From JAYEIA01 sp964472505 (lineage in GTDB: Bacteria > Bacteroidota > Bacteroidia > Bacteroidales > JAADGE01), in contig CAYYQW010000038.1 of assembly GCA_964472505.1 (NCBI GenBank), positions 1-36,499 on the forward strand: a DNA stretch of 36,499 bases, read 5' to 3'. Position 1 is the stretch's first letter. The number at the start of each line of letters is the position of its first letter. The notes beneath the pieces were generated by a model. That model made no database searches and was not told where the DNA came from. It was given only the letters and a program-made list of their open reading frames with translations. Positions 16,421 to 25,023 of this stretch are shown here, one piece after another. The position numbers were made by a program, and so were the translations under genes.

Positions 16421-18175
16421 ATGAAAAGCTTTTTCAAAACTACTTTAGCCGGATTAATCGGCTCGTTTATTGCTATCTTGTTAGTCATTTTAATCGGCTT
16501 TATTGTAATTGCCGGTATTGTTTCATCGGGGGATGAAACGGTTGAATTAAAAGAAAAAACAATTCTTCACTTGGAGTTGAAAACTCCGCTTGCCGACAGA
16601 AGCGGAACGGTTCCGGATTTACAAAGCCTGAAGTTTAACAAAAAACTTGGTATTCGCCAAATAACGAATCTATTGGAAGATGCCGCACAAGATGAAAAAA
16701 TTGAAGGCATTTTTATAGAACCGTCAGTATTTGTAGGCGGTTTGGCCACTACCGAAGAATTGCGTAATGCGCTTCTGGAGTTCAAAGAATCCGGCAAATT
16801 TATTATAGCACATGCCGACCTTTATACGCATAAGTCTTATTATTTGGCATCGGTTGCCGATAAAGTTTACTTAAATCCGGCCGGTATGGTTCAGTTTACG
16901 GGACTTTCGGCACAAATAATGTTTTTCAAATCCATGCTTGATAAAGTAGGAATTGATCCCGTAATAATTCGTTACGGTAAATTTAAAAGTGCGGTAGAGC
17001 CTTTTATGCAAAACTCAATGAGTGAAGCCAATCGTGAGCAAACCACAAAATACATCAGTACTTTTTGGAACACGATGGTTGAAGGTATCAGTAATCAACG
17101 ACAAATTTCGGTTGAGGATTTGAATAAATATGCCGACAGCCTTTATATCAGCAGTGCACAGAATGCTCTTGACTATGGGCTGGTTGATGCATTGCTCTAC
17201 AAAGACCAGGTGGAAGATGAACTGAGAAAACTCACCGAAACTGAATTGGAAAAAGATTTGGAATATGTTGCATTAAACAAATATGCCAAAGCCGGAAATA
17301 AATTCAAGATTACGGAAAAATTCAGCGATAATAAAATTGCAGTCATTTATGCCGAAGGCGGCATAAATACCGGAAAAAGCGATGCCGAAACCATAGGCTC
17401 GGAATCTCTGGCCGAGGAAATTCGTAAAGTACGCAAAGACAGCACCATAAAAGCAATTGTATTACGCGTGAATTCGCCGGGCGGAAGCGCATTAGCTTCT
17501 GAAGTTATTTGGAGAGAAACGATTTTGGCACAACAAGAGAAACCTTTTATTGTTTCCATGGGAGATGTTGCCGCATCCGGCGGTTATTACATCGCCTGCG
17601 CCGCCGATACCATAGTTGCACAACCCACTACAATTACCGGTTCAATCGGTGTTTTCGGGCTGTTGTTTAATGCCGAAGAACTTATGAATACCATAGGAAT
17701 AAGTATGGAAACGGTAAATACCAATAAATTTGCCGATATCGGAAATCCCGCTCGAAAAATGACAGAGTTTGAAAAAGATAATATCCAAAAAGGTGTTAAC
17801 GATATTTATTCGGTTTTTATCAACCATGTTGCCGACGGGCGAAACATGACTGCGGATGAAATAGATGCCATAGGACAAGGGCGCGTATGGAGCGGAACCG
17901 ATGCTCTGGAGATTGGCCTTGTGGACGTACTTGGCGGTTTAGGAACGGCTATTCAAATTGCAAAAGAAAAAGCCCAATTGGAAGAATACAGAATTATCAG
18001 CTATCCGGAAAAAGATAAATTTCAGAAAATGTTTGAAGAGCTCACAGCCGAAGTTAAAATTGAAAGTATGAAAGAACATACCGGCTTTCTGTTTTCTTAT
18101 ATTCAGCGATTAAAAAAACTGGAAGATATGGAAGGTACGCAAGCACGACTTCCCTTCTATATTGATATTGAATAA
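16421..18175 (+). CDS. sppA: Signal peptide peptidase SppA, 67K type
   Basis: Membrane-anchored serine protease that degrades cleaved signal peptides at the outer face of the inner membrane. The 584 residues show one N-terminal transmembrane segment (about 10-35) and two tandem peptidase_S49 domains. The Ser/Lys dyad is split between them as in E. coli SppA: K189 in GKFKSAVEPF and S356 in NSPGGSALASE. GDVAASGGYYIACAAD and the GSIGVFG region are also conserved. ATG at 16421. lpxK follows 21 bp downstream on the same strand, so the two probably form an envelope operon. Confidence 0.95.
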   Translation: MKSFFKTTLAGLIGSFIAILLVILIGFIVIAGIVSSGDETVELKEKTILHLELKTPLADRSGTVPDLQSLKFNKKLGIRQITNLLEDAAQDEKIEGIFIEPSVFVGGLATTEELRNALLEFKESGKFIIAHADLYTHKSYYLASVADKVYLNPAGMVQFTGLSAQIMFFKSMLDKVGIDPVIIRYGKFKSAVEPFMQNSMSEANREQTTKYISTFWNTMVEGISNQRQISVEDLNKYADSLYISSAQNALDYGLVDALLYKDQVEDELRKLTETELEKDLEYVALNKYAKAGNKFKITEKFSDNKIAVIYAEGGINTGKSDAETIGSESLAEEIRKVRKDSTIKAIVLRVNSPGGSALASEVIWRETILAQQEKPFIVSMGDVAASGGYYIACAADTIVAQPTTITGSIGVFGLLFNAEELMNTIGISMETVNTNKFADIGNPARKMTEFEKDNIQKGVNDIYSVFINHVADGRNMTADEIDAIGQGRVWSGTDALEIGLVDVLGGLGTAIQIAKEKAQLEEYRIISYPEKDKFQKMFEELTAEVKIESMKEHTGFLFSYIQRLKKLEDMEGTQARLPFYIDIE

Positions 18176-18196
18176 CAGTGTATAATACAATTAATT

Positions 18197-19309
18197 TTGA
18201 AATTTCTAAAAGCTCTTTTTTTATACCCGCTGTCTTTGCTTTACGGTTTTATTACCCGAGTAAGAAACATGCTGTACGATATAAATGTCTTTAAATCGTA
18301 CGAATTTGATGTGCCGGTGATTTCCGTCGGGAATATTACGGTGGGAGGCACCGGCAAAACGCCTATGACTGAGTTCTTGGTGAAATTCCTCAAAACTGAT
18401 TACAAACCGGCTGTTTTAAGCCGCGGGTATAAGCGAAAGTCTAAAGGTTTTCATGTAGTAAATGCCGATTCTCAATTAAGAGATGTGGGCGATGAGCCTT
18501 TGCAGATTAAACAGAAATTTCCGGATGTAACCGTTGCAGTTGACGGCAACCGAGTACGAGGCATTCGAAAAATTATTGAAGATTTCCCCGAAACTTCAGT
18601 CATTCTTTTGGATGATGCTTTTCAGCACCGCAGGGTAAAACCCGGATTCTCAATTCTTTTGTCAGATTTTGGCCGTTCCATGAAAGATGATAATTTTTTG
18701 CCATACGGACGACTTCGTGAAAGCATAGCTGAACTGCACCGGGCACATATTATTATTATTACAAAAACGCCGGAAACTATAAAACCCATCGAAATGCGTA
18801 TTACGGCTGAAAACCTGAATATAAAACCCTACCAGACTTTATATTTTTCATCCTTAAAGTACCGGCATTTGGAGGCTGTTTTTCCCGGCAAACAGATTAT
18901 ACGTACGATTGAAGACTTGCAGAGCGAATCTGCTTCGGTTTTATTGGTAACCGGTATTGCTAACTCGCTTCCTTTAGTTGAGTTTTTGGATACCAAAACC
19001 AAAGATTTGATTCATCTGAAATTTCCCGATCATCATAACTTTAACGAAAAAGACCTTAAAAAGATTTTTGCAAAATTCAAAGCCATAAAAAGTCCGAATA
19101 AAGCTGTAATTACCACCGAAAAAGATGCACTTAGGCTCCGAGCTGTTGAGGAATTTGTTTCGGAAGATTTCAAAGCGCATATTTATTATATTCCCATAAG
19201 CGTGAGGTTTATCAGTCCGCCTTATGAGGAGTTTGAAGAGCAAATGCACCATCATATTAAAACCAGCACATCCAATAATAAGTTTTTTGCGGCCAGAAGA
19301 GATTTTTAA
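18197..19309 (+). CDS. lpxK: Tetraacyldisaccharide 4'-kinase
   Basis: Inner-membrane lipid A enzyme that phosphorylates the 4' position of tetraacyldisaccharide-1-phosphate, giving lipid IVA. The 370 residues begin with an amphipathic/hydrophobic N-terminal helix (FLYPLSLLYGFITRVRNMLYD) that anchors the enzyme. The P-loop is GGTGKT (50-55), followed by PAVLSRGYKRKSKG, the DVGDEP segment, and LLDDAFQHRRVKP. Length is slightly above the usual 330-350. The start is TTG at 18197; the reading MKFLKALF begins where the family normally starts. It shows that the organism makes lipid A. The gene ends at a strong hairpin terminator. Confidence 0.94.
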   Translation: MKFLKALFLYPLSLLYGFITRVRNMLYDINVFKSYEFDVPVISVGNITVGGTGKTPMTEFLVKFLKTDYKPAVLSRGYKRKSKGFHVVNADSQLRDVGDEPLQIKQKFPDVTVAVDGNRVRGIRKIIEDFPETSVILLDDAFQHRRVKPGFSILLSDFGRSMKDDNFLPYGRLRESIAELHRAHIIIITKTPETIKPIEMRITAENLNIKPYQTLYFSSLKYRHLEAVFPGKQIIRTIEDLQSESASVLLVTGIANSLPLVEFLDTKTKDLIHLKFPDHHNFNEKDLKKIFAKFKAIKSPNKAVITTEKDALRLRAVEEFVSEDFKAHIYYIPISVRFISPPYEEFEEQMHHHIKTSTSNNKFFAARRDF

Positions 19310-19320
19310 GTGAAACAAGA

Positions 19321-19363
19321 CCCATAAAAAAAGCTGCTTTTTTTAAGCAGCTTTTTTTATGGG
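19321..19363. terminator. Bidirectional terminator between lpxK and queA
   Basis: A perfect inverted repeat: CCCATAAAAAAAGCTGCTT (19321-19339), loop TTTTT, and its complement (19345-19363). The core G+C stem AGCTGCTT/AAGCAGCT is flanked by A7 on one side and T7 on the other, so it can terminate on both strands. It begins 11 nt past the lpxK stop; queA runs toward it from the other side. Confidence 0.92.
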
Positions 19364-19418
19364 CAAGCTTTAAAGCTACAAGCATTCGGTCATGCAGTCC
19401 GATTCAAACTTGTCTTAC

Positions 19419-19474
19419 ATCTTAATACCTACATCTTAATACTTATATCTTAATACTAATATCTTATATCTATA
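19419..19474. repeat. 14-nt tandem repeat, three units plus a decayed fourth
   Basis: Units ATCTTAATACCTAC, ATCTTAATACTTAT and ATCTTAATACTAAT (19419-19460), followed by ATCTTATATCTATA, which overlaps the queA stop codon (19470-19472). The first ten bases are identical in three units; no spacers are present. It sits between the bidirectional terminator and queA. Confidence 0.85.
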
Positions 19475-20519
19475 TAAACAATAAAGCATCGCCAAAGGTG
19501 CCAAAACGGTATTTTTCTTTTATGGCCGTTTGATAAGCTTCCATGGTTAAATCATAACCGCCGAATGCTGCTGCATTCATAAGCGGAATGGAGTAGGGCA
19601 GATGGAAATTGGTTACCATGGCATCCGGTATGCGAAAATCATAAGGCGGGAATAAAAACTTATTGGTCCAGCCGTCATATTCAGTTAAACGATTAGAGGT
19701 TGTAACCGAGGATTCCAATGTTCGTGTTACGGTAGTGCCCACTGCGCAAATACGTTTGCCTTTATCTTTTGCTTGGTTTACAATTTCTTCGGTTTCTTTG
19801 GGAATGTGAATCTCTTCACTGTCCATCTTGTGTTTCGTAAGGTCTTCAACATCAACGTTTCGAAAGTTCCCCAAGCCTACATGCAAAGTAATAAATGCTT
19901 TTTCAATGCCTTTTATTTGGAATCGTTTCAGAAGTATTTTGCTAAAATGCAAACCGGCTGTCGGAGCTGCAACCGCTCCGTCGTGTTTTGCGAAAAGCGT
20001 TTGATAGCGTTCTTTGTCTTCAGTCTCTACCGGGCGTTTGATGAATCGCGGCAAAGGTGTTTCCCCGTGTTCGTAAAGCGCTTTTTTAAATTCATCATAT
20101 TCACCGTCATATAAGAATCGCAGGGTTCTTCCGCGAGAAGTAGTATTGTCTATAACTTCGGCTACCAGTGTTTCGGAATCTCCGAAAAACAGTTTATTGC
20201 CGATACGAATTTTTCGTGCCGGGTTTACCAACACATCCCAAAGTCTTTGTTTTCGATCCAGTTCGCGCAATAAAAAAACCTCAATGGCAGCGCCTGTTTT
20301 TTCTTTAAACCCATGAATACGAGCCGGGAATACTCGCGTATCATTAAATACAAATACATCTCCGTCATCAAAATAATCAATAATATCTTTGAAAATTTTG
20401 TGTTCAATTTTGCCGGTCTTTCTGTCTACCACCATCAGCCTTGAGGTGTCCCGGTCTTTTTCGGGATATTGACTAATTAACTCTTCGGGTAATTCATACT
20501 TAAAACGAGATAATTTCAT
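19470..20519 (-). CDS. queA: S-adenosylmethionine:tRNA ribosyltransferase-isomerase
   Basis: Queuosine synthesis: transfers and isomerises the ribosyl moiety of SAM onto 7-aminomethyl-7-deazaguanine in tRNA, giving epoxyqueuosine. The 349 residues show the family features in order: N-terminal LPEELISQYPEKDRDTSRLMV, VFNDTRVFPARIHG, the AAPTAGLHFS segment with FITLHVGLGNFRNV, an ICAVGTTVTRTLES block, and the C-terminal RFGTFGDALLFI. ATG at 20519. It has its own -7 box inside the truB stop region, but the close spacing also suggests readthrough from the ftsX-to-truB block. Confidence 0.97.
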   Translation of the reverse strand: MKLSRFKYELPEELISQYPEKDRDTSRLMVVDRKTGKIEHKIFKDIIDYFDDGDVFVFNDTRVFPARIHGFKEKTGAAIEVFLLRELDRKQRLWDVLVNPARKIRIGNKLFFGDSETLVAEVIDNTTSRGRTLRFLYDGEYDEFKKALYEHGETPLPRFIKRPVETEDKERYQTLFAKHDGAVAAPTAGLHFSKILLKRFQIKGIEKAFITLHVGLGNFRNVDVEDLTKHKMDSEEIHIPKETEEIVNQAKDKGKRICAVGTTVTRTLESSVTTSNRLTEYDGWTNKFLFPPYDFRIPDAMVTNFHLPYSIPLMNAAAFGGYDLTMEAYQTAIKEKYRFGTFGDALLFI

Positions 20520-20559
20520 GGAGTTCCTTTTGTTTTATGGAATGAAAAAAATCAAACTG

Positions 20560-20567
20560 CAAAGTTA
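20560..20567 (-). promoter_or_regulatory. Bacteroidota -7 box for queA, overlapping the truB stop
   Basis: Minus-strand TAACTTTG followed by C; its first three bases are the truB stop codon TAA. The sequence 20 nt upstream is ATTG, one mismatch from the -33 TTTG. It ends 40 nt before the queA ATG, so queA may be transcribed separately. Confidence 0.6.
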
Positions 20568-21257
20568 AGCATTTTTCTCGAATTTGTCAATATCAATTGC
20601 ATCATTTACCGAAAATTCGCCTATGGCCGTTCGGCGCAAGTCTATCAGGCGGGCACCGCTGTTGAGCGCTAATCCTATATCGCGTGCCAATGAGCGTATA
20701 TAAGTGCCGGTAGAGCATTTAATTCTTAATTCTGCAAAAGGCAGATGAAATTTGATCAATTCCAGTTCATAAATTTCAATATTTGCCGGACGCATTTCAA
20801 CTTCTTTACCTTCACGTGCATATTTATAGGCACGTTTACCGTTAATGTTTTTGGCCGAATATATCGGAGGTATTTGCTCCTGTTTCCCGATATGATTTTC
20901 CAAAGTTTCTTTCAGGCGTGCTTCCGTTATATGCTCAAAAGGATAACGGGCATCGGCTTCGGTTTCCAAATCGTATGAAGGCGTAGTTACACCCAGTTCT
21001 ATTTCTGCAAAATATTCTTTATTCAGACCGGTGTATTGTGTTATCTTTTTTGTGTTCTTTCCCGTACATATAATTAAAAGGCCGGTGGCCAAAGGATCCA
21101 AAGTTCCGGCGTGGCCTACTTTTATCTTTTTGATATTATAAGCCCATTTTAAATGGCCGCGAACTTTATTTACCACATTGAACGAAGTCCAATCTTTAGG
21201 TTTGTCAATCAATAAAGTTTGTCCTTCTTTGTAGTATTCTGCTGAGTATTCGGGCAT
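20565..21257 (-). CDS. truB: tRNA pseudouridine(55) synthase
   Basis: Makes pseudouridine 55 in the T-loop of tRNAs. The 230 residues contain the catalytic motif VGHAGTLDPLATGLL with D54 as nucleophile, preceded by IDKPKDWTSFNVVNKVR; further on are the YSAKNINGKRAYKYAREG and CSTGTYIRSLARDIG segments typical of TruB. It is shorter than E. coli TruB (314) because the C-terminal PUA domain is absent, as in many Bacteroidota. ATG at 21257, 13 bp after the uppP stop: same operon. Confidence 0.96.
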   Translation of the reverse strand: MPEYSAEYYKEGQTLLIDKPKDWTSFNVVNKVRGHLKWAYNIKKIKVGHAGTLDPLATGLLIICTGKNTKKITQYTGLNKEYFAEIELGVTTPSYDLETEADARYPFEHITEARLKETLENHIGKQEQIPPIYSAKNINGKRAYKYAREGKEVEMRPANIEIYELELIKFHLPFAELRIKCSTGTYIRSLARDIGLALNSGARLIDLRRTAIGEFSVNDAIDIDKFEKNA

Positions 21258-21270
21258 GAGCCGTTATGTT

Positions 21271-22059
21271 TTATGCAAGTGAGTAGATTATGGCAATGCT
21301 TCCTATAATGAAACAGTAAAGCGCAAACCAAGTAAGTTTTCCTTTCTTTACAATGGAAATCATCCAAGAGCAAGCGAAAAGGCCGGCTATGAATGCGGCC
21401 GTAAATCCGATAAGCAGAGCACCGATTCCGGGGCCGTCGGCGGCCGTAAAATCACCTTGTAAAGCCGATAAAAAGTTAGCTCCGATAATGGGAACCAAAA
21501 CCATTAAAAAAGAGAAACGTGCTGCTTTTTCTTTACTTACTCCGAGCAGCAGTGCTGTTGATATGGTTGTGCCGGCGCGGGAAATACCCGGTATTACGGC
21601 CAATGCTTGTCCAATCCCAATTATGAATGCTTTTCCGTAGCTTACCTTTTGCAATTTGTCCTTTGCCCAATGCGTAAAGAGCAATAAGCCGGCCGTTACC
21701 AGTAAAGACAATCCTACCAAGAGCAGATTACCGCTAAAAAAACTTTCAACCGTATCCTTAAAAAACAGCCCGACAATTAGAACCGGTATGGCTGAAAAAA
21801 GCAGTATGAGAATGTATTTGGTTTCCGTATTGTATTCAAATTTAAACAGGCCGCGCAGCAATTCCAATATGTCTTTTCTGAATACCACAATGGTACTCAG
21901 TACGGTGGCTCCGTGTACGGCTACCGTAAAAACCAAGTTGTCGGATGCTTCGGCACTCAATAAAGCTTTACCAATTTCAAGATGCCCGCTGCTGCTTACC
22001 GGCAGAAATTCGGTTAATCCTTGTAAAATACCCAATATAAGGGCTTCTAACCAATCCAT
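21271..22059 (-). CDS. uppP: Undecaprenyl-diphosphatase
   Basis: Inner-membrane phosphatase that recycles undecaprenyl pyrophosphate to the monophosphate carrier for peptidoglycan and other envelope polymers. The 262 residues are highly hydrophobic with about eight helices. Signature 1 is GILQGLTEFLPVSSSGHL (residues 11-28, E17 included), signature 2 is IPGISRAGTTI (about 158-168) with the catalytic-site Arg. ATG at 22059. It lies 12 bp from the DUF3098 gene and 13 bp from truB, in a tight operon. Confidence 0.97.
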   Translation of the reverse strand: MDWLEALILGILQGLTEFLPVSSSGHLEIGKALLSAEASDNLVFTVAVHGATVLSTIVVFRKDILELLRGLFKFEYNTETKYILILLFSAIPVLIVGLFFKDTVESFFSGNLLLVGLSLLVTAGLLLFTHWAKDKLQKVSYGKAFIIGIGQALAVIPGISRAGTTISTALLLGVSKEKAARFSFLMVLVPIIGANFLSALQGDFTAADGPGIGALLIGFTAAFIAGLFACSWMISIVKKGKLTWFALYCFIIGSIAIIYSLA

Positions 22060-22071
22060 GTATAAAGGGTC

Positions 22072-22344
22072 TTAGTTATTTGTTTCTGTGTCGGTTGCTT
22101 CTTTACTGTCTTTTGGTTTTTTCATTATGGCATAAATTTCAAAAATAAAACCAAAAAGAATCAGTAAGGGTGAAAGTGTAACACGTCTGAAACTAAACAG
22201 TTCATCGGCATTAAATACGGTTGGGTCTTTGGAGCCTCCGCCTACCATAAGAATAAATCCGATTACAATTATTGCAAAGCCAATGGCAAGCAAGATGTAG
22301 TTCTCTTTACCGAGGGGCATGCTAAAGTTTTTATCGCTTTTCAT
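22072..22344 (-). CDS. DUF3098 family small membrane protein
   Basis: A 90-residue protein of unknown function with two predicted transmembrane helices (about 15-35 and 55-73). Between them is GGGSKDPTVFNADELFSFRRVTLSPLL, which resembles the conserved core of DUF3098 proteins; the C-terminus is charged and soluble (KKPKDSKEATDTETNN). The position between ftsX and uppP, with 12-bp gaps on both sides, is a conserved Bacteroidota arrangement. This suggests a part in cell division or envelope growth, but that is inference from context only. ATG at 22344. Confidence 0.85.
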   Translation of the reverse strand: MKSDKNFSMPLGKENYILLAIGFAIIVIGFILMVGGGSKDPTVFNADELFSFRRVTLSPLLILFGFIFEIYAIMKKPKDSKEATDTETNN

Positions 22345-22356
22345 ATTATTTGTTTT

Positions 22357-23232
22357 TTAGTTTTCAAAAAATAGTTCGTCTGTTCTTGAACGTATATATT
22401 TTGTGGCTGCCATATAGGCTGATACGCCGGCAATAAGCATTCCGAAAATCAGAATGGCAGCTGCACTGACATATTCGCCTTCAACCACCAATAGGTCAGA
22501 AAAATTATTGCGCAGCATAATAACCGATAAAACAATCAGCAAGGAAGCCAACGAGCCGGCCAATAATCCGGATACTGCAGCATTATAAACAAACGGCCTT
22601 CGGATGAAGCTCTCTTCGGCTCCTAAAAGTTTGGCCGTTTGCATCAAAAAACGCTTGGAATAAATGGAGAGCCTTACGGTGTTGTTAATAAGCGAAATGG
22701 TAATTATCAGCAACAAAGCCGTAAAGCCAAAGCCAAAAAGACTCATTTTTCGTATGTTTCGATTAATAAGTTCAGCCATGGATTTTTGATAAAAAAAATC
22801 GCTGATAACCGAAAAGTCAGCTAATGATTTTCGAATTTTTGCAATGCTGTCCGGCTCGGCGTAAGCGCTTTTGAGGCTTACATCGATGGAAGCCGGGAAA
22901 ATATTTTCGATTTGCAACATTTCAAAGTCATTGCCAAGTTCTTCGCGCATAATCAATGTTGCTTCATCTTTTGAGATGTAGCGCACCGATTGGGAATACT
23001 CCTGAGCGTTTAAAAACTTTTCTAAACGCTTGGTTTCCGCATTACTTGCATTTTCCGTTAAGTACACCGTAAATCCGATGTTTTCTTTAATGTAATTTGA
23101 TAATTTTTTTCCGTTGACCAAAAGTAATACAGTATATCCGAAAACCAGCAGTACCATGGTAATACTTACCACTGAAATAAAATAAGCACCGCGCACTTTT
23201 CGCTGATTCCTTTTTGGGGTTTCGGGATTCAT
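22357..23232 (-). CDS. ftsX: Cell division protein FtsX
   Basis: Membrane partner of the ATPase FtsE; the FtsEX complex activates peptidoglycan hydrolases at the septum. The 291 residues show the FtsX topology: one helix at about 17-38, a periplasmic domain (about 40-165, with IGFTVYLTENAS and YISKDEA), then three C-terminal helices with the MacB/FtsX-like loop RLSIYSKRFLMQTAKLLGAEESFIRRPF. ftsE is not beside it; in Bacteroidota it is often located elsewhere. First gene of the five-gene minus-strand block; ATG at 23232. Confidence 0.94.
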   Translation of the reverse strand: MNPETPKRNQRKVRGAYFISVVSITMVLLVFGYTVLLLVNGKKLSNYIKENIGFTVYLTENASNAETKRLEKFLNAQEYSQSVRYISKDEATLIMREELGNDFEMLQIENIFPASIDVSLKSAYAEPDSIAKIRKSLADFSVISDFFYQKSMAELINRNIRKMSLFGFGFTALLLIITISLINNTVRLSIYSKRFLMQTAKLLGAEESFIRRPFVYNAAVSGLLAGSLASLLIVLSVIMLRNNFSDLLVVEGEYVSAAAILIFGMLIAGVSAYMAATKYIRSRTDELFFEN

Positions 23233-23270
23233 CTTTCTTTTTGAATTCTTTGTGTTTTTAGTTTGCGCGT

Positions 23271-23278
23271 CAAAAATA
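23271..23278 (-). promoter_or_regulatory. Bacteroidota -7 box for the ftsX-truB operon
   Basis: Minus-strand TATTTTTG matches TAnnTTTG and ends 38 nt before the ftsX ATG. It lies 54 bp from the divergent rhomboid promoter. Confidence 0.5.
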
Positions 23279-23331
23279 GAAAAAATAATTCAGTTTGGGG
23301 CAAAAAAAGCCCGGAGCCGCTTTTTTTTTAT

Positions 23332-23339
23332 TAAATTTG
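23332..23339 (+). promoter_or_regulatory. Bacteroidota -7 box for the first rhomboid gene; sets its start
   Basis: TAAATTTG followed by CA, 20 nt before the ATG at 23360. A longer in-frame start (23252) lies upstream of this box and is therefore rejected. Confidence 0.65.
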
Positions 23340-23359
23340 CAGCTCAAAAAAAATCAGTA

Positions 23360-24106
23360 ATGTTAGGACAAAATTCTTTTTTATCGAATATAACTCCGGT
23401 AGTTAAAAAACTACTTATTATTAATGCCGGGGTACTTCTGTTGGCTTTTCTCTATACGGCTACATCCGGCGTCGAAGCAACACATGTTATTGGATTATTC
23501 TATGTTAAGTCTGAAGCATTCAGGCCTTTCCAAATTGTTACGCACATGTTTATGCATGCCAATTTTATACATTTGTTTTTCAATATGTATGCATTGTGGC
23601 TTTTTGGGCAAATACTGGAGCGCGTTTGGGGCGGAAAGCGTTTTTTAATTTATTACCTCATCACCGGATTTGGTGCGGCAGCTTTACATTTCTTTGTGGT
23701 TTACCTTCGCTCCGAAGCTCTGATGGCCGATATGTCGGCTGAGGAAATTAATTTGGTCTTGGAAAGAGGTCATAATGCTATTCTGAGTCAAAAGAATTTC
23801 GTTAATTCACAAATGGCAGAACTTAACGGCATGATTAATGTGCCTACCGTAGGGGCTTCCGGTGCTGTTTTTGGTGTATTACTTGCATTTGGAATGTTTT
23901 TTCCGAATATAGAGTTATATTTTATTTTTATACCGGTTCCCATCAAAGCCAAATATTTGGTTATCGGTTACGGCGCATTAGAACTTTTCAACGGAATAGC
24001 CAATACACCCGGCGACAACATCGCACATTTTGCCCACCTTGGCGGAATGCTTTTTGGTTTTATTCTTATTAAAATTTGGGGAAAACCTACCGGTAATTTT
24101 TATTAA
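23360..24106 (+). CDS. Rhomboid family intramembrane serine protease (first of two)
   Basis: Intramembrane protease that cleaves transmembrane helices. The 248 residues from ATG 23360 have six hydrophobic segments, the HANFIHLFFNMYALWLFG region (67-83) with the conserved HxxxN, the active-site serine S167 in VGASGAVFG, and H226 in IAHFAHLGGMLFG. The Ser/His dyad is complete, so activity is expected. An insertion between helices 3 and 4 (about 112-160, polar) is longer than in GlpG. The second rhomboid follows 20 bp downstream, so the pair forms an operon. The natural substrate is unknown. Confidence 0.94.
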   Translation: MLGQNSFLSNITPVVKKLLIINAGVLLLAFLYTATSGVEATHVIGLFYVKSEAFRPFQIVTHMFMHANFIHLFFNMYALWLFGQILERVWGGKRFLIYYLITGFGAAALHFFVVYLRSEALMADMSAEEINLVLERGHNAILSQKNFVNSQMAELNGMINVPTVGASGAVFGVLLAFGMFFPNIELYFIFIPVPIKAKYLVIGYGALELFNGIANTPGDNIAHFAHLGGMLFGFILIKIWGKPTGNFY

Positions 24107-24126
24107 ATCATAAAAAAATAATAACA

Positions 24127-25023
24127 ATGTCATCAACTTTTAATGATATACAAAATACCTTTAAGAAAGGCAATATATTTACCAAACTTATAATGGTTAA
24201 TGTTTCAGCTTTTGTTATTTATTGGATTTTAACTACCTTTTTCCCGGCTGTACGGAACGCTCTAACCATTCCGGGCTCTTTTTCCGAAGTGCTTTATCAG
24301 CCTTGGACTATAGTTACTTATATGTTTCTGCACGAAGGTTTTTTACACCTTCTGTTTAATATGCTTTGGTTGTTTTGGTTTGGCAGAATTTTCCTGCAGT
24401 TTTTGCACGACAAGCAGTTGCTGGCGGTTTATTTGATTGGCGGTTTTGCCGGCGCCCTTGTGCATTTGGCTGTCAATGAAATGCTGGCTCCGGAACACAG
24501 AGCGGGAATTGTCGGAGCTTCGGCTGCTGTGATGGCCGTTGTTTTTGCGGCAGCTTTATATAAGCCCGATTTTAAAATTCATCTTTTGTTTATCGGTCCG
24601 GTAAAAATTAAATATGTTGCTTATGTAGCTTTGGCATTGGATATTATGGGAGCTTTGCAAAACCTCAAAGAAGGAGCCGTAGGCGGCGACGGTGTGGCAC
24701 ATATTGCCCACATGGGCGGAGCTCTTTACGGAATATGGTTTGCCGTTCAAATGCGTAAAGGAAAAGACATGACTCGAAAGTTTAATAATTTTTTGGATGA
24801 TTTTTTTACTTGGGTTCAGAATCTATTTAATTCAGATAAAAAACAAAAACCCACAAAAACATATACTCGGTTTCAGAAACCAAAGTCCGACTGGGAATTC
24901 AACAAGAATAAGGCCGAAAGGCAAAAAGAAGTGGATCGAATTTTAGATAAGATTTCGCAAAGCGGCTACGACAGCCTCAGTAAAAAGGAGAAAGAGTTTT
25001 TATTCAAATTTAAAGATGAATAA
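24127..25023 (+). CDS. Rhomboid family protease with soluble C-terminal domain (second of two)
   Basis: A second rhomboid, 298 residues. Six hydrophobic segments cover residues 20-210; HEGFLHLLFNMLWLFWFG (69-86) matches the HxxxN region. The active-site segment is VGASAAVMA, so the serine (S132) is kept but the following Gly of GxSG is Ala; H195 in IAHMGGALYG is present. After the membrane part comes a basic linker and a helical C-terminal domain (about 245-298, EVDRILDKISQSGYDSLSKKEKEFLF) that resembles the small domain often attached to Bacteroidota rhomboids (DUF6576-like, from memory). Probably active, but with the Gly change this is less certain. The stop is directly followed by the next gene. 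Confidence 0.9.
   Translation: MSSTFNDIQNTFKKGNIFTKLIMVNVSAFVIYWILTTFFPAVRNALTIPGSFSEVLYQPWTIVTYMFLHEGFLHLLFNMLWLFWFGRIFLQFLHDKQLLAVYLIGGFAGALVHLAVNEMLAPEHRAGIVGASAAVMAVVFAAALYKPDFKIHLLFIGPVKIKYVAYVALALDIMGALQNLKEGAVGGDGVAHIAHMGGALYGIWFAVQMRKGKDMTRKFNNFLDDFFTWVQNLFNSDKKQKPTKTYTRFQKPKSDWEFNKNKAERQKEVDRILDKISQSGYDSLSKKEKEFLFKFKDE

Noticed and set aside
19419..19474. Possible CRISPR array
   Set aside because: Units are 14 nt, directly adjacent, without unique spacers, and no cas gene is in the window; this is a simple tandem repeat.
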